From: Cyrtodaria siliqua
Taxonomy: Eukaryota; Mollusca; Bivalvia; Adapedonta; Hiatellidae
DNA: 64,000 bases
Assembly (NCBI GenBank): GCA_037043455.1
Contig: JAWPHD010010292.1
Coordinates: 1-64,000, forward strand
Reading direction: 5' to 3'
Each line of letters begins with the position of its first letter. Within the stretch, counting starts at the first letter, position 1. A program made the position numbers and the translations under genes. Below are positions 57,002 through 64,000 of the stretch, piece by piece. Under the pieces are notes generated by a model. That model ran no database searches and was not told the DNA's origin. It saw only the letters and a program-made list of their open reading frames with translations.

Positions 57002-60000
57002 GTAAGTACATACTAACGTTCTCATTTGTTTATTATCCTTCCTTTCACAGCCTTCATCGTTTTGGAGGGCTGGCGTGGGGCAGTCGGTATCGCGGCGGAT
57101 TCGTAACCGGAGGCCCCGGGTTTAATCCTCCGTGGTGCCATCGTCGGTGTGTTCTTGGACAAGACAATTTCCCTTAGAAACGTATGGGGACGTAAACCGG
57201 GCGGTCCCGTGTATCGGTCCGAGCACGTTAAAGAATCTATTCGATGATAAGAGTAGGGCACTGTTCCCGGATTCCTATGTATCCTTCCCCGGGCTCTAAA
57301 GAACCTATACCGTGTTGATGAGCCGTGTTAAACAACATTACATTCAATTCATCATTTTGAATATCTGACCGTCCCCCGCCCCCCCCCCCCCCCCTCCCAC
57401 CCCCCTCACCCCCCTCCCCCCCCCCCCCCCCCACGAAAAATAGATATGCTCTTTCAACTTATCTCGGACCGTTCCATCCAGAGTAAATAAAACCAATCAG
57501 ATGGCTCAGAATTCCAATACTTGCACCATTCCCCCCCCCCCCCCCCCCCCCCCCGAAAACTAGATATGCTCTTTCAACTTATCTCGGACCGTTCCATCCA
57601 GTAAATTAAACCAATCAGATGGCTCAGAATTTCAAATACTTGCACCATTTATTCATGAAGATTTTACTACCAAGCTCTTCATGGTTTAGAGTGTGACCTA
57701 TATAGGTGTACCGGAAGTAAATAAAGTCCCATTGAGCCCTGTGTAAATTTTAAAAAACCTCCCTAGCTGGTCATTTTTCAAAATGAATTTCAAACTAAGA
57801 TTCACTTACATACTCTTAGTGATGTGGCCTTCCTCTCTAGAAAACTGCTGAGAAAAGTAGGGGTCATGTGGCATATAAGAAAATAAAATTCTCATCTTTG
57901 TTGCCACCGTAAACAAAATGCATTCATTCGGCACCCCTTACATGTATTCTACTTTCATTTTCAAAACCTTCAAGTGATAAATAAAATCAACATATAGCCA
58001 TGCAAATGGTTCTTACCTCTCACAAACAAGTCAATGAACCCATTTCAGCCAGTAAAACAGACCCTAAATACTCAAAAATGCCTTTTATCACAAGAAAAAG
58101 TGACGGATTATATTATTGGGAACTCCTTTCGACTACACCAGGCATGAATACCAAAGTGATTTACTTCCGGTATGCCTATAGAGACTATCGATAAAATCTA
58201 TCGTAAACACTAAGCCGGATAGTCTATGAAGAGAGTTCTTATTGGTGAAGATTTCTCTTCATAGCCTCTAGCCTATACTTAAATACATATATTCCATTAA
58301 ATGCTCGAGGTCATCGGCAATATCACTTTCTATTTTCAGTCATCTTTTTTAATCTGAAAACTCGCATATTAGTATCAGATATATTATTTTAATTACTTCT
58401 AAATAATCAGCAGACTTGTATACTTCTCTAGTAACAGAAGTCAGTTTTACCGGAAAGTGAATATATACATCTAGTAACAGTGCCAATATGAACAGGTCAA
58501 GGTCACAGTCAATGCCACTGTCTGGGACAGAAATAAGTAACCGGAAATTGCCGGAAATTGACGCACGCACACACACACACGCACGCATGCACGCACACCC
58601 GCACGAAACGCAGGCGCGCGGATATTCTAGTAATTCGTGGATTGTGCGATCATTTCCAGCCAGGAACAAATTCGGATGAACTATCGAACTTCTTAAAATA
58701 TGTTCCCTTTGACCAGTCCTTTACATGAGATTTAAAACCGAAATAAATCCAGCTAAAATACCCATTGCAATACGACGGTAAATATTCGTTTATACGTACA
58801 ATGTGCGGACACTGCAGCAGTGTCGATTCTAGCAGTACCTTGTCAGCAAGCTGTCGAGGTTATATGGTCCTAGCATAAGTAATTTACGGACCTTCTTAAA
58901 AGCAGGTGTATATGCAACATTGAACTGAATAAAATATACAAATAGTAGAGTTATTTATAAAAATAGCTCATCATTCCTGAGACGAAAAAACAACAACTGT
59001 CAAACAAAGGACAACGCGAAAAGGAGCAGGTATTTCCAGCGGCCATTTTTGCACTGCCGTTCCAAGGCAATGGCAAATTCCTATTGTCAACCAGTTTATG
59101 TTTGTAGTATCATATCTTGCCTTTTATTTATCTTTGTAATTATGGTCCCTGAATGCTACATTTCCTGTTCGACTTTTATATCTACTTCTATCAGATGTTG
59201 ACACAATTATATTCAGTTTTCTGTACCGCCACTTCACAAAGCTGCGTCGCTGTGGAATCCCAGGACCGACGCCATGGCCTTTCTTCGGGAACTCTCTACA
59301 GCAACAAAAACTGGTATGACTTTCGGACTAGTAACAGCGGAGTTATGGCCCTTGATTTAGTTAAATATGATATAGTTTGCCTCGCTAAGACAACAGGGAA
59401 TTCATTTTTCATCCGAACTTTACCAAACTTTACCAAGCTTTTGTTAATATCAATTAAGCTCCGACAAGTTTGAAAACCATCAATTTCGGACTAGTAACAG
59501 CGGAGTTATGGCCCTTGATTTCGTTAACTATGATATAGTTTGCCTCGCTAAGACAACAGGGAATTCATTTTTCATCCGAACTTTACCAAACTTTACCAAG
59601 CTTTACCAAGCTCGGAGAAGTTTGAAAAACAGCTAGAACGGGCCAGTAACAACGGAGTTATGACCCTTGATTTAGTTAAAAATGCTATAGTGTGCCTCGT
59701 TAAGCATGTTAAGGGATAGTGCATTCATTTTTCATCGAATTTTTACCAAACTTTACCAGAATGTTAATATCAATGAAAGCTGCAACAAGTTTAAAAAACA
59801 GCCAAATCGGACTAGTAAAAGCGGAGTTATGGCCATTGATTTAGTAAAAAATGTTGTATTTTGCCTTCTAGACGATACGGAATTCATTTTTCATCCAATC
59901 TTTACCAAACTTTACCAGATTGTTAATATCAATGAAAACTCGGACAGCCATAGTAAGCAGACCAGTAACAGTGGAGTTATGGCCCTTGATTTAGTTCAAA

Positions 60001-61821
60001 CTGATGTATTTTGCCTCATTAAGACAATAGGGTTTTTATTTGGCCTGATTTTAATGAAACTTTGCAGGGTTGATCAGTACCAAATCTAGTTATGCGTCAC
60101 CCTGTTCCGGTTGAATGATTTTTGGCGGAGTTATTGCCCTTTAAAAGTTGAATACACAATCTTTGTCTGGACTATTTTTCCTGAACCCTTTTCGGATTTC
60201 AACGAAACTTGGCGGGATGATCAGTATCAGGCCTAGTGCTGCATATCATCACCGTGTTCCGGTTGAATGATGTTTGGCTGAGTTATATCCCTTTAAATGT
60301 TTAATACATTAACTTTGGTCTAGTTCTCCTGACCCCCTGGCCGGATTTCAACGAAACGTTGCAGGTATGATCAGTGTCAAGCCTAATAATGCATGTCTTC
60401 GCCCTATTTCGGTTGAAAGATTTTTGGCGGAGTTATGGCCCTTTAAAGGTTTTAATACACAAAGTGTGTCGGAACTAGTTCTCCTGAAACCCTGGCCGGA
60501 TTTCAGTGAAACATTGCAGGGATGATCAGTACATGGCCTAGTTGTGCTGATCATCGCCGTGTTCCGGATTAATGCCATTTTGCAGAGTTATAGCCTTTTC
60601 AATGTTTTGATACTCTGAATGTTTTGATACAAAAACATTATCCAGACTAGTCTCTTCTGAACTTCTGGCCTAATTTCAAGAATTTTGGCGGGGATGATGT
60701 GTACCAAGCCTAGATGCGCTTATCATCGCCGTGTTCCAGTTGAATGATTTTTGGCAGAGATTTGGCCTTTTAAAGGTTCTAATACACTAACTTTGTGAAT
60801 ACTATTTCTCCTGAACGCATGGCTGGATTTCAACGAAACTTGGCAGGGATGATCAGTACCTGGCCTAGTTGCACATAATATCATCATCGTGTTTTTTTGA
60901 CTGATTTTTGACACAGCTATTACCCCTTATATACAAACTTTGTCCGGACGAGTTTTCCTGAACTCCTGGCAGGATTTCAGTGAAACTTGGCAGGAATGAT
61001 CAGTACCAAGCCTAGCAGCGCATATTGTTGTCGTGTTCCCCATAAAATATTATAGCCAGTAGAGCTGAACAGGCCCTCTTGGGCCTCTTGTTTATAGTTT
61101 GTGTCGCTTTAAATTAAACGAACACAATGTAAATAAATATATTCTTATTAAGGGAACTGAGGTTGCGGAACAGATGTGGCTGAAGAAATACGGCAAAGTA
61201 TATGGGTATGTACAAACTGTATCAATGTCTTATGACATGTCATCAGTATATTTCAAAATGACAACAGGATGTATCATTTACTACAGCACTAAACAAACTC
61301 TTAATTTGCATTACGTGTTCCGATTATTAACTTCCATACCCCATCCAACCCCTTTGGCTTAATTAGGTAATTTTAAACAGGTTATCGCATTTGTTTAATG
61401 AAAAATGTATTTAAACATCTTTAATTGTCGAAATACCCGTTATAAAATCCTGCTAATATAAGCTTTCCCAACACTTAATGGAATTAGGGCAGGATCACGT
61501 GAAATATCAATAAATACTGAATAAATACTGAAAAGGGAATCCCTATCTCTTTCTATTCTAATATAAATTGAAATAGTTGTGTTATCTATGAATTACATAT
61601 TTTGCAGATACATAATTGTAACATCCCCTTTTTTAAATGTTCCGTTTATTTGAAGGAAACTATATCTGTATGTGCAAAGTTGACTAATATTGTTTGTGTC
61701 CAGTGAATATCATTGATTTTTCAGAAGATACCAAGGCTTCATTAAAAATGTGGTAGTGACGGACCCTGAGGTGTTGAAGTCCATCCTTATCAAAGACTTT
61801 ACCAACTTTACCGATAGGGCT
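56943..61821 (+). CDS. Cytochrome P450, CYP3-type (gene B), exons 1-4, 3' end outside window
   Basis: Tandem paralogue of gene A on the same strand. Exons: 56943-57001, 59217-59313, 61153-61205, 61725-61821, encoding 102 residues with matching phases (59+97+53+97 nt). The protein starts with a hydrophobic ER anchor (about residues 7-23), a basic stop-transfer patch (RHFTKLRR) and the proline-rich hinge CGIPGPTPWPFFGN, then the A and B helices. Exons 3 and 4 differ from gene A by two residues (S/A, Q/K), and the introns between them also align. Exons 5 onward must lie beyond position 64000, so whether B is intact cannot be judged here. Confidence 0.92.
57062..57355 (+). mobile_element. tRNA-derived SINE in gene B intron 1
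   Basis: Same family as 8035-8359 (GCGGCGGATTCGTAACCGGA, GGGACGTAAACCGGGCGGTC), ~60 bp after exon 1. Confidence 0.82.
57370..57660. repeat. Duplicated ~115-bp unit headed by poly(C) tracts
   Basis: C-runs at 57376-57433 and 57530-57554, each followed by AGATATGCTCTTTCAACTTA..ACCAATCAGATGGCTCAGAA. G-quadruplex potential on the minus strand. Confidence 0.85.
57665..59035. other. Gene B intron 1 remainder
   Basis: Contains an inverted repeat around 58226-58266 (CTATGAAGAGA..TCTCTTCATAG) and a (CACG)n tract at 58562-58610. No exon recognised. Confidence 0.5.
59040..59195 (+). repeat. R-type retroelement 3' terminus abutting gene B exon 2
   Basis: CCGTTCCAAGGCAATGGC, TATTGTCAACCAGTTTATGT and GAATGCTACATTTCCTGTTC match the tails at 34490-34640 and 36620-36790. 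Ends ~20 bp before the exon 2 acceptor tract. Confidence 0.7.
59217..59313 (+). CDS. Gene B exon 2 (basic patch and proline hinge)
   Basis: 97 nt, phase 2 in, phase 0 out. Encodes FLYRHFTKLRRCGIPGPTPW then PFFGNSLQQQKL. PGPxPxPxxGN is the hinge that orients the catalytic domain. Acceptor ATTCAG, donor GTATGA. The exon sits immediately after a retroelement tail fragment and immediately before a Helentron-like tandem core. Confidence 0.93.
59321..61092 (+). mobile_element. Helentron-like element, 3' portion (H5), orthologue of H1
   Basis: About five core A copies and seven core B copies, then CCAGTAGAGCTGAAC, a GGCCCTCTTGGGCC hairpin and TCTTGTTTATAG (61047-61095). Its 5' end is missing; core A starts 8 bp after exon 2. 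Core B number differs from H1 (two). Confidence 0.75.
61153..61205 (+). CDS. Gene B exon 3
   Basis: 53 nt, same borders and phases as gene A exon 3; encodes [18 protein letters not shown]. One residue differs (Ala for Ser). Confidence 0.87.
61725..61821 (+). CDS. Gene B exon 4
   Basis: 97 nt, same borders and phases as gene A exon 4; starts [20 protein letters not shown] and ends TDRA before GTGAGT. Confidence 0.92.
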
Positions 61822-62214
61822 GTGAGTTACTTTCATAATCTCATAAGTACTATTTATAATATTAATATATCGACAGTTTACTATCTTGAAGCAATGGGAA
61901 GGGTTGTTCTGAACATTTATAAAATGTATATATGAGTGTAAATACATGTATGACAATGACAATACAAAACGATGAAACAGTAATGATAAGTCATAGTTTG
62001 AGTGGTCAAGACATTAAACAATACAACATCAGCTGTTGATTATCTTTTGAACAGACTAGAAGAAGTTTTGAAACAGCGGTGAATACAGATGCAACTGAAG
62101 AAAGTAAACAGCGGTGAATACAGATGCAACTGAAGAAACCAATGTTTTGTATAAGCATGTTACCGACAAAATATAAATTGCTTAATAAACAAGACGCATT
62201 TTAAGTCATGCTGA

Positions 62215-62660
62215 GCATGTAATACGTAAGATAAATGTTGACACTTACTTTAAAAGATATTCTGATCCAAAGATGTAAATTCACAAGTGAGCCTTGGCAC
62301 ATGTTGCAATGCCACTGCTACAATATGTTAAGAACTATTTAAGATATTTGAATACATCTTTGGTCTCAGTCCCACATATTCTGATATTGGAACACCAGCA
62401 CATTCATCCTTCAACTTTCCAATCACCTTCTTATTGTTTTCGTCACGGAGTGGATTGTTATTTGTTTGTAAAAATTGTAGTCCTATTGTCCACCCTTTTA
62501 TTTTTTATATCATATGCCTTACCTTTACCCATTTTTGCAAACAATTCTATGCGTTTTAACTAAATCAAGGGCCATAACTCTGGTGTTTCTGATCCGATCT
62601 GGCTGGTTTTTAAAATCGCTAGAGCTTTCATTGGCATCAACAATATAGTAACGTTTGGAA
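62215..62660. repeat. Gene B intron 4 segment aligned to gene A 2711-3052
   Basis: Continues the A/B alignment. Carries an extra ~95 bp at 62557-62655 that resembles an antisense core A piece (AAATCAAGGGCCATAACTCT). Confidence 0.75.
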
Positions 62661-62665
62661 ATGTT

Positions 62666-64000
62666 TTGCTTGACTGATCCTTGAATGCTACATTTCCAGT
62701 TCTGGTTTGGTTGACTCTGATCCTTGAATGCTACATTTCCAGTTCTTGTTTGGTTGACTCTGATCCTTGAATGCTACATTTCCAGTACTGGTTTGGTTGA
62801 CTCTGATCCGTGAATGCTACATTTCCAGATATGGTTTGGTTAACTCTGATCCTTGAATGCAATATTGCCAGTTCTGGTTTGGTTGACTCTGATCCTTGAA
62901 TGCTACATTTCCAGTTCTGGTTTGGTTGACTAGGATCCTTGAATGCTACATTTCCAGGTAAGGTTTGGTTGATTCTGATCCTTGAAAGCTACATTTCCAG
63001 TTCTGGTTTGGTTGACTCTGATCCTTGAATGCTACATTTCCAGTTCTGGTTTGGTTGATTCTGATCCTTGAAAGCTACATTTCCAGATTCTGATCCTTGA
63101 ATGCTACATTTCCAGTTCTGCTTTGGTTGACTCTGGTCCTTGAATGCAACATTTCCAGTTCTGGTTTGGTTGACTTTGATCCTTGAATGCTACATTTCCA
63201 GTTCTGGTTTGGTTGACTCTGATCCTTGAATGCTACATTTCCAGTTCTGGTTTGGGTGACTCTGATCCTTGAATGTTACATTTCCAGTTCTGGTTTGGTT
63301 GACTCTGATCCTTGAATGCTACATTTCCAGTTCTGGTTTGGTTGACTCTGATTCTTGAATGCTACCTTTCCAGTTTTAGTTTGGTTGACTCGGATCCTTA
63401 AATGCTACATTTCCAGTTCTGGTTTAGTTGACTCGGATCCTTGAATGCTACATTGCCAGTTCTGGTTTGGTTGACTGAGATCCTTGAATGCTACATTTCC
63501 AGTTCTGGTTTGGTTGACTCTGATCCTTGAATGCTACATTTCCAGTTCTGGTTTGGTTGACTCTGATCCTTGAATGCTACATTTCCAGTTCTGGTTTAGT
63601 TGACTCTGATCCTTGAATGCTACATTTCCAATTCTGGTTTGGTTGACTCTGATCCTTGAATGCTACATTTCCAGTTCTGCTTTGGTTGACTCTGATCCTT
63701 GAATGCTACATTTTCAGTTCTGGTTTGGTTGACTTTGATCCTTGAATGCTACATTTCCAGTTCTAGTTTGGTTGACTCTGATCCTTAAATGCTACATTTC
63801 CAGTTCTGGTTTGGTTGACTCTGATCCTTGAATGTTACATTTCCAGTTCTGGTTTGGTTGACTCTGATCCTTGAATGCTACATTTCAAGTTCTGGTTTGG
63901 TTGACTCTGATCCTTGAATGCTACCTTTCCAGTTCTAGTTTGGTTGACTCGGATCCTTAAATGCTACATTTCCAGTTCTGGTTTAGTTGACTCGGATCCT
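62666..64000 (+). repeat. 43-bp satellite beside gene B (at least 31 copies)
   Basis: Same unit as 3053-3525 (GATCCTTGAATGCTACATTT), running off the window end. Variants (CGGATCCTTAAATGCTAC, ATGCTACCTTTCCAGTT) recur at intervals, suggesting higher-order amplification. Confidence 0.92.

Noticed and set aside
57237..57434. Glycine-rich frame on the minus strand
   Set aside because: Caused by the poly(C) tract.

Overview
The window is nuclear DNA of an animal, most likely a bivalve mollusc. It is AT-rich, with short exons flanked by GT/AG splice signals and wide stretches of repeats. Pointers to a bivalve are a tRNA-headed SINE whose central core matches the family widespread in bivalves (56277-56547, minus strand) and many pearl/Helentron-like elements made of a palindromic end, a (GTCC)n tract, tandem cores and a terminal hairpin. 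The species cannot be named from the sequence alone.

The only host protein-coding content I can support is a pair of tandem, same-strand cytochrome P450 genes of the CYP3 type (clan 3, microsomal). Gene A enters the window already in progress. Its exons 3-14 lie at 1260-35301 and encode the last 450 residues with an open frame, ending with a stop and a nearby AATAAA. Gene B starts at 56943, and its exons 1-4 lie at 56943-61821 before the window ends. Joining exons 1-2 of B in silico with exons 3-14 of A gives 1509 nt, or 502 residues plus stop, the expected CYP3 length. The C-helix WxxxR, I-helix GGxETT, ExxR, PxRF and FxxGxRxCxG signatures are all present. Exons 3 and 4 of A and B differ by only two residues in about 50 and their introns align, so the genes are recent tandem duplicates about 59.9 kb apart. 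The window holds almost exactly one duplication period.

Layout: 1-3.5 kb holds gene A exons 3-4 with flanking repeats shared with gene B. 3.5-9.6 kb is a huge intron 4 with a Helentron-like element split by a 5'-truncated LINE, a 73-bp satellite and SINEs. 9.8-18.4 kb holds exons 5-10. 18.4-30.7 kb holds introns 10 and 11, with two large Helentron-like elements, a MITE and a LINE tail. 30.7-35.3 kb holds exons 12-14. 35.3-56.9 kb is an intergenic region made almost wholly of retroelement tails, MITEs, minisatellites and a fold-back element that ends about 215 bp before the gene B start codon. 56.9-64 kb is the 5' part of gene B and a 43-bp satellite that runs off the end.

The most unusual signals are: unrelated tandem cores carried between the same pair of end structures; a 43-bp satellite that looks like an amplified retroelement 3' tail and has expanded differently beside the two paralogues; repeated copies of the end of gene A exon 7, with decoy donor sites, inside the following intron; and several precisely delimited nested insertions.
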